Shown: in pieces, positions 8,335 through 20,270 of the stretch
How the letters are laid out: each line of letters begins with the position of its first letter
Numbering within the stretch: the first letter of the stretch is position 1
DNA from: Rhizobium sp. RU20A
GTDB lineage: Bacteria > Pseudomonadota > Alphaproteobacteria > Rhizobiales > Rhizobiaceae
Reading direction: 5' to 3'
Length of the DNA stretch: 64,000 nt
Assembly (NCBI RefSeq): GCF_900155885.1
Contig: NZ_FTMB01000001.1
Span: 744,001 to 808,000, forward strand
The notes under the pieces: generated by a model
Told to the model about the DNA's origin: nothing
The model's input: only the letters and a program-made list of their open reading frames with translations
Database searches by the model: none
Made by a program: the position numbers and the translations under genes

Positions 8335-9711
8335 TCAGAAATACTGGATGCTGACGCGGAAAAGCTGCTCGACATGGCGCACCGCGTCCTGGCTGGCGAA
8401 GAGCACGACCCGGTCGCGCGTGCGGATGCGCGTTTCCCCGTCCGGCCGGATCACCTTGCCGTCGCGGTAGAGGGCGCCGATGCGGATGCCGTCGGGCAAT
8501 TCCAGATCGCGCAGGCACTGGCCGACGAGCGGCGAGGTATCGAGCGCTTCGGCCTCGATCACTTCCGCATTGCCCTGCTGCACGGAATAGACCGCGCGGA
8601 TGCGGCCCTTGCGCATCTGTTGCAGGATGCGGGAGATGGTGACGGCGCGCGGATTGATGGTGGCGTCGATGCCCGCATCGTCGGAAAAGTCGTGATAGGC
8701 GGGGTCGTTGATGAGCACGAGGCTCGCCTTTGCCCCGAGACGCTTGGCCATCATGGAACCCAGAATATTGATCTGGTCGTTGTTGGTCAGCGCCACCACC
8801 AGGTCCGCGTCGGCGATGTCGGCGCGCTGCAGGAGTTTCTGATCGAGGCCGGAGCCGTTGAGAACGACGGTGGAGCGCAATTCATCGGCGATCTGCAATG
8901 CCCGCTCGCGGCTCGCCTCGACGATCTTCAGCCGGGTTTTCGGCTGGTGCTTCTCGATCATCTGCGCCACGTAGAAACCGATATTGCCGCCGCCGAGAAT
9001 GACGATGCTGCCCGCCTCCTGCTCCTCATGGCCGAAGAGCGACAGTGTGCGGCGGATGTGATCGCGCTGGCACACGACATAGGCGACGTCGCCGGTCAGC
9101 AGATGATCGCCGGACTGCGGAATGATCAGCGTTCCGCCGCGCGAAATGCCGACCACGGTCGCCATGAGATCCGGGAAAAGCTCGGACAGCTGGCGTAGCG
9201 GCGTATCCACCACCGGGCAGTCTTCCATGCACTCGATCGCGACCATGGCGATGTGATCGTCGGCAAAGCGCACGACATCGGTGGCGCCCGGAAAGGCGAT
9301 GCGCCGCAACACCATCTTGCCGACCTCGATCTCCGGCGAGATGGTGACGTCGATGGGCATGTTGTCGCGCGAGAAGAGATCGGAATATTCCGGCTTCAGA
9401 TAGTTCTGCGCGCGGATGCGGGCGATCTTGGTCGGCACGTTGAAGAGCGAATGGGCCACCTGGCAGGCGACCATGTTGATCTCGTCATAGAGCGTGACGG
9501 CGATGATCATGTCGGCCTGATCGGCGCCGGCTTTCGCCAGCACATCCGGATGGGCGCCGTGGCCGACGATGCCGCGCACATCCAGCGTATCCGTCATCTT
9601 GGTGATGAGGCTGGCGGCCGTGTCGATGACGCCGACATCGTTGTCTTCCTGCGAGAGGCGCTCGGCGATCCCGTAACCGACCTGGCCGGCGCCGCAGATG
9701 ATGACTTTCAT
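8335..9711 (-). CDS. trkA: Trk potassium uptake regulatory subunit TrkA
   Basis: This 458-residue peripheral membrane protein has two tandem RCK repeats, each a Rossmann NAD(H)-binding domain (GAGQVGYG at about 6-13 and GGGNIGFY at about 232-239) followed by a TrkA-C domain. It controls K+ flow through a TrkH/TrkG channel subunit, which is not in this window. It follows ntrX by 48 bases in the ntrBC-ntrYX-trkA-hfq order typical of the group. Confidence 0.96.
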   Translation of the reverse strand: MKVIICGAGQVGYGIAERLSQEDNDVGVIDTAASLITKMTDTLDVRGIVGHGAHPDVLAKAGADQADMIIAVTLYDEINMVACQVAHSLFNVPTKIARIRAQNYLKPEYSDLFSRDNMPIDVTISPEIEVGKMVLRRIAFPGATDVVRFADDHIAMVAIECMEDCPVVDTPLRQLSELFPDLMATVVGISRGGTLIIPQSGDHLLTGDVAYVVCQRDHIRRTLSLFGHEEQEAGSIVILGGGNIGFYVAQMIEKHQPKTRLKIVEASRERALQIADELRSTVVLNGSGLDQKLLQRADIADADLVVALTNNDQINILGSMMAKRLGAKASLVLINDPAYHDFSDDAGIDATINPRAVTISRILQQMRKGRIRAVYSVQQGNAEVIEAEALDTSPLVGQCLRDLELPDGIRIGALYRDGKVIRPDGETRIRTRDRVVLFASQDAVRHVEQLFRVSIQYF

Positions 9712-9759
9712 GGAACCGTTCCGCTATCGGGAAGGAGGGAGGGAAAAAGCGCCCGGAGA

Positions 9760-11124
9760 TCAGACCCCGAGCGACTTCAGCTTGCGGTGCAGCGCCGAGC
9801 GCTCCATGCCGACGAATTCCGCCGTGCGCGAGATATTGCCGCCGAAGCGGTTGATCTGCGCGATGAGATAGTCGCGCTCGAACATTTCGCGCGCCTCGCG
9901 CAGCGGCAGCGTCATGATGTGCTGGTCGCCCTGCACGGAAATCTTCGGCAGCGTATCGCCGACCTCGCTCGGCAGCATGTCGGCACTGATCGGCGTATCC
10001 GGGCCGTCGCTGCGGGCGAGAATCATCAGCCGCTCGATATTGTTGCGCAACTGGCGGATATTGCCCGGCCAGCCATGGGCCTGAAGAACCGCGAGCGCAT
10101 CCTCGCCGATCTTGCGGGCGCGGATACCGGCCTGCTCGCTGATCTGGCGCATGAACATGTCGACGAGGAAGGGAATGTCCTCGCGCCGCTCGGCAAGCGC
10201 CGGAACGCGGACCGGGATCACGGCGAGACGATGGAACAGATCCTCGCGAAAGGCGCCCTCGGCGATCAGGCTTTCGAGATTGTAGGCGGTGGAGGAGATG
10301 ATGCGCACATCGACCTTGACCCGCTTGGAGCCGCCGACGCGCTCGAACTGCTGGTCGACCAGCACGCGCAGGATCTTGTTCTGCGTGTCGCGCGGCATGT
10401 CGCCGACTTCGTCGAGATAGAGAATGCCGCCATGGGCCTCTTCCAGTGCCCCGATCTTGCGCGGCTGGCCGGAGGTGCCCTCCGTGCCGAACAGCGCCAT
10501 CTCCATGCGCTCCGGCGTGATGGCCGCCGCATTCAGCACCACGAAGGGGCCAGTGGCGCGGGTGGACTTGCGGTGGATCATCCGCGCCACCAGCTCCTTG
10601 CCGGAGCCGGAGGGGCCGTTGATCATCACGCGGCTGTTGGTGGGCGCGACGCGATCAATGGTCTGGCGCAGCTGCGAGACAGCGACGGAGGTGCCGATCA
10701 GTTCGACCGGATCGCCGGAGCGCTTTTTCAGCTCGGACACCTCCCGCTTCAGCTTCGAGGTCTCCAGTGCCCGCTCGGCGATCAGGATCAGGCGGTCGGC
10801 CTTGAAGGGCTTCTCGATGAAATCATAGGCGCCGCGCCGGATGGCGGAGACGGCCGTCTCGATATTGCCGTGGCCGGAGATCATCACCACGGGCAGGTCC
10901 GGATGGCGCGTCTTGATCTCGTCGAGCAGCGCCAGACCGTCGAGCTTGCTGCCCTGCATCCAGATGTCGAGGAAGACGAGCCGCGGCAGGCGGTCGTTGA
11001 TGGCCGCCAGCGCGCTGTCGCTGTCATGCGCGGTGCGGGTCTCGTGGCCCTCGTCAGACAGGATGCCCGAGACGATGTCGCGGATATCCGCCTCGTCATC
11101 CACCACCAGAATGTCAGCCGCCAT
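9760..11124 (-). CDS. ntrX: Nitrogen response regulator NtrX
   Basis: This 454-residue regulator has an N-terminal receiver (phospho-acceptor Asp53), an AAA+ domain with Walker A GPSGSGKE (170-177) and Walker B LYLDEVGDM, and a C-terminal Fis-type helix-turn-helix (final 40 residues). The GAFTGA loop that contacts sigma-54 is missing: the equivalent place reads LFGTEGTSGQPRK. This is known for some alphaproteobacterial NtrX proteins and suggests it does not activate sigma-54 promoters. Its start overlaps the ntrY stop by 11 bases, so translation is probably coupled. Confidence 0.96.
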   Translation of the reverse strand: MAADILVVDDEADIRDIVSGILSDEGHETRTAHDSDSALAAINDRLPRLVFLDIWMQGSKLDGLALLDEIKTRHPDLPVVMISGHGNIETAVSAIRRGAYDFIEKPFKADRLILIAERALETSKLKREVSELKKRSGDPVELIGTSVAVSQLRQTIDRVAPTNSRVMINGPSGSGKELVARMIHRKSTRATGPFVVLNAAAITPERMEMALFGTEGTSGQPRKIGALEEAHGGILYLDEVGDMPRDTQNKILRVLVDQQFERVGGSKRVKVDVRIISSTAYNLESLIAEGAFREDLFHRLAVIPVRVPALAERREDIPFLVDMFMRQISEQAGIRARKIGEDALAVLQAHGWPGNIRQLRNNIERLMILARSDGPDTPISADMLPSEVGDTLPKISVQGDQHIMTLPLREAREMFERDYLIAQINRFGGNISRTAEFVGMERSALHRKLKSLGV

Positions 11125-13420
11125 AGGTCTTTTCCTTATTGTTCACGGTCTTGTCCGCCGCCGCCCCGGCATCTTTGGCATCGGCATCGTTGCCGTCGAC
11201 CTGGGCGCGGGGAAGGATGATGCGGATCATGGCCCCGACCCCGCCGTCGAAATCGGCGGGGGCATCATGCAGCTCGAGATGGCCGCCATGGTCCTCGATG
11301 ATCTTCTTGACGATGGCGAGGCCAAGCCCGGTGCCCTTGTCGCGCATCGTCATGTAGGGCTCGAGAATGCGATGACGATTTTCGGTCGGCAGGCCCTTGC
11401 CGTTGTCGATGACGTCGACGACGAAGCCCGTATCCTGCTCGTTCGCCCGCGCCCGCACGAAAACCTTGCGCTCGGCGCGCACCGCATCCGGCGGCAGCGC
11501 CTCGATGGCCTCGACCGCGTTCTTGACGATGTTGCCGAAGGCCTGGCCGAGCATGCGCGCGTCGAAGGCGCCGACCAGCGGCTCGTCGCCGAAATCCCGC
11601 AGGAAGGTGACGTCGCTGCTGCCCATTTCGCGCAGGAACACGGCATCCTTGAGAATGTCGCGCAGATCCGCCCGCTCCTTGGAGGGTTTGGGCATGCGCG
11701 CGAATGAGGAGAACTCGTCCACCATGCGGCCGATATCTTCCACCTGCCGCACGATCGTGTCCGTACACTGGTCGAAGACGGCCCGATCGCCCTCCTCGAT
11801 CTGCCGGCCATAGCGCCGCTTCAGACGTTCGGCCGAGAGCTGGATCGGCGTCAGCGGGTTCTTGATCTCGTGGGCGATGCGCCGCGCCACATCCGCCCAG
11901 GCGGTGGAACGCTGGGCGATGACGAGATCCGTGATATCGTCGATGGTGATGACGTAGCTGTCCTTGGCGTCGTGCGATTCCTCGCGCGTCACCTGCACGT
12001 TCAGCGTCCGCTCCTTGCCGCCGCGCATGATGTTGATCTGCTGGCGATGCTCGGGCCGGTGGCGCGCCGCCGCCTCCGTCAGCACCGCATCGATCTCGGG
12101 AGCCACATCGATCAGCCGCTCGCCGACGATATCGAGGGCATTCTTGGCGAGGAAGGCTTCGGTGGACGGGTTGGCGATCGAGATGCGCCGGTCTTCCTCG
12201 ACGCCGATGACGGCGGCCGTGACGCCCGACAGCACCGCCTCGATGAAGCGGCGGCGATCATCCATCTCGTCCTTCGCCTCCATCAGCTGGTCGCGCTGGG
12301 TGCGGATCTCGGCGATCATCTTGTTGAATGTGCTCGAAAGGCTCGCCACGTCCCCATCGACGGCCCGCACGGGAACGACCACGCCGAGATCGCCGGAGGC
12401 GACCGAATCGGCAGCGCTGATCAGAAGCCGGATCGGCCGGACGATGCGGTCGGCAACCGCAATCGCGGTCCAGATCGCGGCAAGCAGCACGATCAGCGCA
12501 AAACCGAGATAAAGAACGCCAAAGGCGAGCTGCAGCGAGGTGCGTCCCGCCTGCAGGGACTGGTATTCGGCGGTGTTCTCCTCCATCAGCCGCATCGCAT
12601 CCATCACCTCGGGATCGACCGTGCGCACGGTGTAGAGATAGGTCCCGGGGATGTTGGAGAGCGGAATGACAGCGCCGACGAGGTTGGTGATGCCGGGCGG
12701 AATGAGGGTCGGCTGTCCCGCCACCGTGCTTTTCAGCGCGTCGGTCGGGATGGCCGGCAGCGGCCGATCGGTCGGAATGTTGGCCTGCACGATGGCGCTG
12801 CCGTCCGCCCGGACCAGAAAGGCGCCGAGCATGCCGCGCCCGCGCGCCTGGCGCGTCATCAGTTCGATGAAGCCGGTGCGATCCAGGCTGTAGAGCTGGC
12901 GGTTGCGATCGAGATCGCTGGCCATCGAGGCGGTCTGGCCCTGCAGATAGCTTGCATTTTCGAGCACATAGGCCTTGGCGACATTCAGCGACGACTGCAC
13001 GATCGACTGGGTGCGCAGCGAGAACCAGCGGTCGAGGCCGACATCGAGTGTGATCGAGGCGAAGATCGCCACCAGAATGGCGGGCGTGATCGCGACGATG
13101 GAAAACAGCGCGACGATGCGCACATGCAGGCGGGCGGCGGCGCGACCGCGCTTGCGGGCTTTCAGGAGCCGGGTGATTTCCCGGCCAATCAGGAAGATGA
13201 GGCCGACGACGAAGAGCGCATTGATCGCTGCGCAGGCGATGACGACATTGCGCTCCGGCCGGATCGGCGTCAGGCCGAGCAGGATCGGCAGCGAAACGAT
13301 GGCGCAGGCCAGCGCCCCCGTGGCAAGCACGAGGCCGGGAAGCGCAAAGGATGCGCGGCGGTCCGCTACGATGACCGTCTCGCCATCGGCTCCAGACGGT
13401 ATCGCCAGCCCGTCAGCCAT
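11114..13420 (-). CDS. ntrY: Nitrogen sensor histidine kinase NtrY
   Basis: This 768-residue membrane kinase has N-terminal hydrophobic segments (about residues 28-110 and a further one near 300), an extracytoplasmic domain between them, a HAMP region, a PAS domain, the HisKA H-box [13 protein letters not shown] (about 515-527) and an HATPase_c domain with GKGLPTENR and GTGLGLAIVKK. It phosphorylates NtrX, encoded just downstream, and is thought to sense nitrogen or redox state. A 716-base gap separates it from ntrC, so it probably has its own promoter. Confidence 0.96.
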   Translation of the reverse strand: MADGLAIPSGADGETVIVADRRASFALPGLVLATGALACAIVSLPILLGLTPIRPERNVVIACAAINALFVVGLIFLIGREITRLLKARKRGRAAARLHVRIVALFSIVAITPAILVAIFASITLDVGLDRWFSLRTQSIVQSSLNVAKAYVLENASYLQGQTASMASDLDRNRQLYSLDRTGFIELMTRQARGRGMLGAFLVRADGSAIVQANIPTDRPLPAIPTDALKSTVAGQPTLIPPGITNLVGAVIPLSNIPGTYLYTVRTVDPEVMDAMRLMEENTAEYQSLQAGRTSLQLAFGVLYLGFALIVLLAAIWTAIAVADRIVRPIRLLISAADSVASGDLGVVVPVRAVDGDVASLSSTFNKMIAEIRTQRDQLMEAKDEMDDRRRFIEAVLSGVTAAVIGVEEDRRISIANPSTEAFLAKNALDIVGERLIDVAPEIDAVLTEAAARHRPEHRQQINIMRGGKERTLNVQVTREESHDAKDSYVITIDDITDLVIAQRSTAWADVARRIAHEIKNPLTPIQLSAERLKRRYGRQIEEGDRAVFDQCTDTIVRQVEDIGRMVDEFSSFARMPKPSKERADLRDILKDAVFLREMGSSDVTFLRDFGDEPLVGAFDARMLGQAFGNIVKNAVEAIEALPPDAVRAERKVFVRARANEQDTGFVVDVIDNGKGLPTENRHRILEPYMTMRDKGTGLGLAIVKKIIEDHGGHLELHDAPADFDGGVGAMIRIILPRAQVDGNDADAKDAGAAADKTVNNKEKTYGG

Positions 13421-14136
13421 TCACCCTGCACCTTCCCCTGCCATGCCGGGCGCCTTATGCGTCCGACGTCGTCCCTATGACGCTGTGCGCCCGTTTTCCT
13501 GAGCGCGCCACCCCAGCCGATCCCGCTTCCGCCATCGCATCGAAACCGACACGACACCGGAACCGGTCATCTGCAGGAAGCACGCGGGAAGCGGCCGCGG
13601 CTGCGAACCCCGTTGATCGCATCAACCAAGCCAATGTGGCGAAAATGCAACGCTTTGCGGGAGCAAGTCAAGCGGAGGGGGAAAGGTTGCCGGGTGATGG
13701 AGCTGGGCGACGCAATTGAAGCTGCACTGTTGGCCGGAACGGATTGCATCATGTTCACCGTCATTCCGGCCTTGGGCACCCGACACGATGGCATGATGCA
13801 TCAGTCTTGCCTTGTGTCATTGAGGCGCGGACCTGTCCGTCCGCCTGACGGCCCATGAGGCTGAACCGCCCCTCCAGGTCATCCTCGGCCAACGCACCGA
13901 GGATCCACCGCCACAGCCGTAAATGATTGAAAAGATGGATCCTCGGGTCAAGCCCAAGGATGACGGTGGAGATGTTTTCGCCTTATGACAAGACATTCGC
14001 CCCCTCACCCGACGACGTTTGCCTCGCATCGCAAGGGAGGAAATCAGACGGGGCGCGTCTTGCTACGGCTCAAGGCCGCAAGGACGGATGGACGAGAAGC
14101 CCCTACCGAATACCGAGCCGCCCCTGCCGGCCCCGG
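13421..14136. other. Long ntrC-ntrY intergenic region with a RIME-like element
   Basis: This 716-base gap has no convincing gene. A palindromic element has arms at 13878-13909 and 13936-13964, both related to the arms at 4032 and 38679, and a lone half-arm of the GTCATTCCGGC type starts at 13760. The part nearest ntrY (13421-13700) probably carries the ntrYX promoter, but I cannot identify its elements. Confidence 0.6.
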
Positions 14137-15590
<1,454 letters not shown>

Positions 15591-15591
<1 letters not shown>

Positions 15592-16745
15592 CAGGATGTG
15601 CCCTTTGTCGGAATGGGTCCGTCTTCGGGGGCCGTCAGCCCCTTGGAAGCCGGCATGAGAACGCGGAAAGTGGTGCGGTGGCCCTGGCTGTCGCATTCGA
15701 CAATGCCGCCATGGCCGCCGATGATCTTGGCGACCAGCGCAAGGCCGAGGCCCGAGCCATTGGTCTTGGTGGTGATGAAGGGATCGAAAAGATGCGGCAG
15801 GAGGTCGGAGGGAACGCCGGGCCCATTGTCATGCACGCAGAATTCCAGCGGCAGCGAGACCTTTTCGCGCGTACCGGCGACCGACAGGCGAATGCCGGAG
15901 CGATAGGCCGTCGTCAGCATGATCTCGCCATCCGGCTTGTCGCCGATCGCTTCCGCCGCGTTCTTCACCAGATTGAGGAAGACCTGCACGAGTTGGTCCC
16001 GGTTGGCAAAGACCGGCGGCAGCGAGGGATCGTAATTTTCGGTGATCTTGATATGGCGCGCGAAGCCGGCCTTGGCGATCGCCTTCACATGGTCGAGCAC
16101 GGAATGGATGTTGAGCGGCACACGGTCCACGGGCCGCTCGTCGGAAAAGACCTCCATGCGATCGACCAGCGAGACGATGCGGTCCGTCTCGTCGCAGATC
16201 AGCCGCGTCAGCGCCCGGTCCTCGTCATTGACGGAGGTTTCGAGCAACTGCGCCGCGCCACGAATGCCCGAGAGCGGGTTCTTGATCTCGTGCGCCAGCA
16301 TGGAGGCAAGGCCGGTGACCGAACGCGCCGCGCCGCGATGGGTGAGCTGCCGGTCGATCTTGTCGGCCATGGACCGTTCCTGGAAGACGACGACCACGCA
16401 GCCCGCCGCGCCCGGGACCGGTGCCACGTAAAGATCCACCAGCTTGTCGGCGCCGAGCCGCGGCGAGGACAGATCGACGCGGTACTCGCTGACCGGCGCC
16501 AGCCGCTCGCGCACCTGGTCGATCAGCGTCAGGATCGGACTGCCGAAGGGAATGAAAGCCCGGATTTCATGGCGCGCCAGATAGTTGGCGCTGGCCCCGA
16601 AGAAGGATTCGGCCTCCCAGTTGGCGAAGACGACATGGCCGGTTTCGTTGACCATGATGACCGGGTTCTGGATGGCGTTGAGGACCGCGAGCGGCAGGGC
16701 GCTGGCGTCCTTGATGCCGTCGGGCAGCGGGCGTTTGCTGGTCAT
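15591..16745 (-). CDS. ntrB: Nitrogen sensor kinase/phosphatase NtrB
   Basis: This 384-residue soluble kinase has an N-terminal PAS domain (about 20-130), a HisKA H-box [15 protein letters not shown] (about 150-164), and an HATPase_c domain with NLVKNAAEA (N box), DNGPGVP (G1) and GSGLGLAL (G2). It phosphorylates or dephosphorylates NtrC according to the PII signal. Its ATG overlaps the dusB stop by four bases (ATGA) and its stop overlaps the ntrC start, giving a tightly coupled dusB-ntrB-ntrC operon. Confidence 0.97.
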
Positions 16746-17779
16746 GCGGCCATCTCCCCCGTTGAGCCGGCAGGACGCGCCGAAAGAATCGCCGCCTCCA
16801 CCCGCGCCAGAACCTCGGCCGGCACATCCGAGGTCATGATCGCCCCTTTTTCCTGGGGTGCAAGGTGGCCCGCATGGCGGTCGAGATACCAGCCGACATG
16901 CTTGCGGGCGTGACGCACCCCGCTTTTCTCGCCGTAGAAGTCCATCATGCCACGATAATGCGCCGAGAAGATCGCGGCGATGCCCGCCGCGTCTGGCTCC
17001 CGCGCCATGCCGGCGACGACGCCCGGATGCCAGGGGCGGCCCTGCGCGGCGCGCCCGATCATCACGGCATCGGCGCCGGAGCGGCGCAGGATCTCCTCGG
17101 CATCCGCGCGCGTATCGACATCGCCATTGGCGACGAGCGGAATGGTGAGCACGTCCCGGACGGCGCGGATCGCATCCCAGTCGGCCCGGCCGGTGTAGAA
17201 CTGCATGCGCGTGCGGCCATGAACGGTAACCATGGCGACGCCGGCCTCTTCGGCGCGGCGGGCGATCAGCGGCGCATTGATGGACGTCTCGTCCCAGCCG
17301 AGCCGCATCTTGACGGTGACGGGGATCTTCACGGCCTTCACCGTCGCCTCGATCAGCGAGAGCGCGTGATCGGGATCGCGCATCAGCGCCGAGCCGGAAT
17401 AGCCGCCAATGACCTTCTTGGCCGGACAGCCCATGTTGATATCGACGATATCGGCGCCGTTCGCCTCGCAGACCTTCGCCGCCTCCGCCATCCATCCGGC
17501 CTCGCGGCCGGCCAGCTGGACCATATGCGGCCTGCCACCGGCATGCTCCATGCGCAGGAAGGATTCGCGCGCCTTGCCGACGAGTTCGCGGCTCGCGACC
17601 ATCTCGGTCACGACGAGCCCTGCGCCGTGCTCGAAGGCCAGCCGGCGGAACGGGACGTCGGTGACGCCCGACATGGGCGCCAGCACGACGCGATTGCGCA
17701 CGGCGAGGTCGCCGATCACGAAGGAAGATGATAGAGTGGGACTCAGCAAATGCATATCTTTCAGGCAAGCCGCGCTCAT
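16742..17779 (-). CDS. dusB: tRNA-dihydrouridine synthase DusB (NifR3)
   Basis: This 345-residue FMN enzyme reduces uridines in the tRNA D-loop. It has the [13 protein letters not shown] opening (about 28-40), the catalytic Cys in NMGCPAKKV (about 112-120), HGRTR with catalytic His and Arg, and the FMN-binding NGDV and [10 protein letters not shown] segments. It was called nifR3 in rhizobia, where it is always upstream of ntrBC. The next in-frame ATG (17755) gives 337 residues and is an equally good start. It is divergent from ispDF. Confidence 0.94.
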   Translation of the reverse strand: MSAACLKDMHLLSPTLSSSFVIGDLAVRNRVVLAPMSGVTDVPFRRLAFEHGAGLVVTEMVASRELVGKARESFLRMEHAGGRPHMVQLAGREAGWMAEAAKVCEANGADIVDINMGCPAKKVIGGYSGSALMRDPDHALSLIEATVKAVKIPVTVKMRLGWDETSINAPLIARRAEEAGVAMVTVHGRTRMQFYTGRADWDAIRAVRDVLTIPLVANGDVDTRADAEEILRRSGADAVMIGRAAQGRPWHPGVVAGMAREPDAAGIAAIFSAHYRGMMDFYGEKSGVRHARKHVGWYLDRHAGHLAPQEKGAIMTSDVPAEVLARVEAAILSARPAGSTGEMAA

Positions 17780-17928
17780 GCATTATTTTTAGACAGATAC
17801 GCGGGGGATTGCCAAGCTCTTTTATAAGGCAACGCACAAATTTCGGACGCCAGGGCCGGTGCCGCTGGCCATGTGCGGTGCGGCACGATAAACCACGGCC
17901 GACGGCAAACGGGAAGCCTCAAAGCAGC

Positions 17929-19167
17929 ATGACAGACGACGTTATTTCAACAGGCGCGGCGCCGAAGATCGGTTTCGTGGTCGTGGCGGCCGGCCGCGGC
18001 GAGCGCGCTGGCCAGTCCGCCGAAGGCCCCAAACAGTATCGCCGCATCGGCGACGTGCCCGTGATCCGCCGGACGCTTGATGTGATTCTGGCCTGGCCCG
18101 GGACGGGCGCCATCGTTGCCGTCATCCACCCCGACGACGGGGCGCTGATGGCGGCAGCGCTCGCCAGCCTGTCCGAGGCCGCACGCGCGCGCATCATCCT
18201 CATCCATGGCGGCCCGACACGGCAGCTCTCGGTGCTCGCAGGCCTCGACGCGCTTGCAGGCACCGACATCACCCACGCCTTCATCCAGGACGCCGTGCGC
18301 CCCTTCATCGATGAAGACCTGCTCGACCGCTGCCGCGCGGCGCTGATCGAGGGGAAGGCGGCCGTCCTGCCGGCCCTGCCGATTGCCGAGACGATCAAGC
18401 GCGCCGATCCTGCCGGACAGGTCTCGGAAACCGTCGCCCGCGCCGGTCTCTACGGCGCCCAGACGCCGCAATGTTTCGCGCTCACCGATATTCTCGCCGC
18501 CCACCGCGCCGCCGCGGCCAGCGGCCGGCACGATTTTACCGACGACGCCTCGATTGCCGAATGGCATGGTCTTGCCGTGCACCTCGTGACGGGCAGTCCG
18601 GACAATGTGAAACTGACCGTACAGAGGGATATTGCCTTGGCCGACGAAAAGCTCACCGCCCGCGCCGCCGCCTTTCCCGATGTGCGCACCGGCAATGGCT
18701 ATGACGTGCATCAACTGGTCGAGGGCGACGGCGTGACGCTCTGCGGCGTCTTCATCCCGCACGACCGCAAGCTTTCGGGCCATTCCGACGCCGATGTCGC
18801 GCTGCATGCGCTGACCGATGCGCTGCTCGCCACCTGCGGCGCTGGCGATATCGGCGATCATTTCCCGCCGTCGGACCCGCAATGGAAGGGCGCGGCCTCG
18901 CGCATCTTCCTCGAGCGCGCCGCAGAGATCGTGCGCGAACGCGGCGGTGTCATCACCAATGCGGACATATCGATCGTGGCGGAGGCGCCGAAAGTCGGCC
19001 CGCACCGCCTTGCCATGCGCGAGAACCTCTCGGCCTTCCTCGGCATCAGCCTCGACCGTTGCTCGATCAAGGCCACCACCAACGAGACGATCGGATTCGT
19101 CGGCCGGCGCGAAGGCATCTGCGCCATCGCCACCGCCACCGTCATCTATCCCGGGAGCGCCGCATGA
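17929..19167 (+). CDS. ispDF: Bifunctional MEP-pathway enzyme IspDF
   Basis: This 412-residue fusion carries two isoprenoid enzymes. Residues about 10-235 are the IspD cytidylyltransferase (CTP-binding AAGRGERAG loop, EGPKQY, and TPQCF). Residues about 245-405 are the IspF 2-C-methyl-D-erythritol 2,4-cyclodiphosphate synthase (zinc ligands in GNGYDVHQL and [13 protein letters not shown], plus [16 protein letters not shown]). The fusion is normal for alphaproteobacteria. The ATG at 17929 follows AAAGCAGC. Its stop overlaps the start of the cinA-like gene by four bases. Confidence 0.97.
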   Translation: MTDDVISTGAAPKIGFVVVAAGRGERAGQSAEGPKQYRRIGDVPVIRRTLDVILAWPGTGAIVAVIHPDDGALMAAALASLSEAARARIILIHGGPTRQLSVLAGLDALAGTDITHAFIQDAVRPFIDEDLLDRCRAALIEGKAAVLPALPIAETIKRADPAGQVSETVARAGLYGAQTPQCFALTDILAAHRAAAASGRHDFTDDASIAEWHGLAVHLVTGSPDNVKLTVQRDIALADEKLTARAAAFPDVRTGNGYDVHQLVEGDGVTLCGVFIPHDRKLSGHSDADVALHALTDALLATCGAGDIGDHFPPSDPQWKGAASRIFLERAAEIVRERGGVITNADISIVAEAPKVGPHRLAMRENLSAFLGISLDRCSIKATTNETIGFVGRREGICAIATATVIYPGSAA

Positions 19168-19682
19168 GTGCCAGGATGAGCCTCTGGCCCGACGACATCG
19201 AAACAGAGGCCGAACGCCTCATCGCCGACCTCAAGGCGGCCGGCCTCATGGCCGCGACGGCGGAAAGCTGCACGGGCGGGCTGATCGCCGGCGCCCTGAC
19301 GGAGATTGCCGGCTCTTCCGCCGTCGTCGATCGCGGCTTCGTCACCTATTCCAATGAGGCGAAGATCGACCTGCTCGGCGTTTGCGAAGAGACCCTGGCG
19401 CGTGTCGGTGCCGTGTCGAAGGAAACGGCGCTGGAGATGGTGGAGGGTGCCCTCACCCGCTCCCGCGCGGACGTCGCCGTCGCCGTCACCGGGATTGCGG
19501 GGCCGGGCGGCGGCTCGGCGGAAAAGCCGGTGGGTCTCGTCCACCTCGCAGCGGGATCGAAGTCCGGCACGCGGCTGCACCGGGAAATGCGCTACGGCGA
19601 TCTCGGCCGGTCGGGCGTGCGCCTTGCGACGCTCAGCACCGCGCTGGAGATGCTGCGGGACGCTGCCTTTGCAAAGGCCTGA
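19164..19682 (+). CDS. pncC: CinA-type nicotinamide-nucleotide amidohydrolase (PncC)
   Basis: This 172-residue protein is the stand-alone C-terminal CinA domain. It has the characteristic ESCTGG motif (about residues 33-38), a YSNEAK segment and [15 protein letters not shown]. The family deamidates nicotinamide mononucleotide to recycle NAD. Its ATG overlaps the ispDF stop (ATGA, 19164-19167), so translation is coupled. The N-terminal molybdopterin-like domain of long CinA proteins is absent. Confidence 0.92.
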   Translation: MSARMSLWPDDIETEAERLIADLKAAGLMAATAESCTGGLIAGALTEIAGSSAVVDRGFVTYSNEAKIDLLGVCEETLARVGAVSKETALEMVEGALTRSRADVAVAVTGIAGPGGGSAEKPVGLVHLAAGSKSGTRLHREMRYGDLGRSGVRLATLSTALEMLRDAAFAKA

Positions 19683-19688
19683 CCGCCC

Positions 19689-20141
19689 TCACGCCGCGCT
19701 GTAGATCGCGTCGGCCCGCTTCTCGAAAGCTTCCGAAAACAGCCGGAAGGCGCGCTCGAACATGGCGCCCATCATCGCTCCGAGGATCATGTTCTTGAAC
19801 TCGTAGTCGATGAAGAAATGCACATTGCATTTCCCCTCGCCCGCGCTTTCGAACCGCCAGCGATTGTCGAGATAGCGGAAAGGGCCGTCGATATATTTCA
19901 CGTCGATGGCTAGCTCCGGCCTGTTCAGCAACACCTGCGTGGTGAAGGTCTCGCGGATCGCCTTGTAGCCGATGGTCATGTCGGCAACGAGCAGCTCCTT
20001 GCCGTCCCGCGCCTTGCGCGTGCGCACCGAAAGTCCCTCGCACAGCGGCAGGAATTCCGGATAGCGCTCGACATCGGCAACGAGATCGAACATCTGCTCG
20101 GGCGAATGGGGAACGGGGCGGCGTGTCTCGAACTTGGGCAT
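19689..20141 (-). CDS. COQ10/RatA-type START-domain protein
   Basis: This 150-residue protein matches the SRPBCC/START family of ubiquinone-binding COQ10 and RatA: PVPHSPEQMFDLVADVERYPEFLPLCEG near the N-terminus, a central run of beta strands and a C-terminal amphipathic helix after MFERAFRLFSEAF. It probably chaperones ubiquinone in the membrane; the RatA ribosome-toxin label often attached to the family is doubtful here. It faces the plus-strand pncC gene end to end, six bases apart, and is the last gene of the lipA side of the region. Confidence 0.88.
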   Translation of the reverse strand: MPKFETRRPVPHSPEQMFDLVADVERYPEFLPLCEGLSVRTRKARDGKELLVADMTIGYKAIRETFTTQVLLNRPELAIDVKYIDGPFRYLDNRWRFESAGEGKCNVHFFIDYEFKNMILGAMMGAMFERAFRLFSEAFEKRADAIYSAA

Positions 20142-20270
20142 GACTGGCAGTTAGTCCCGCCGATGGCGCTTGGCAAGATGGCGTGGGGTCGCGGGCAGGG
20201 ATTTCGAATTCTGCACCGATAAGCTTCGCGTCTTCAAACACGGCGTCAAGTAAGGGATCACACGTGCACG

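Noticed and set aside
13619-13633. A possible sigma-54 -24/-12 element (GG-N10-GC on the minus strand) before ntrY
   Set aside because: Only the GG and GC dinucleotides match; the TGGCAC and TTGC contexts are missing, and this degenerate spacing is common by chance in GC-rich DNA.
17809-17832. TTGCC-N14-GGCAA inverted repeat in the dusB-ispDF gap
   Set aside because: Five-base arms are too short to distinguish from chance; it does not match the NtrC site TGCACC-N5-GGTGCA.
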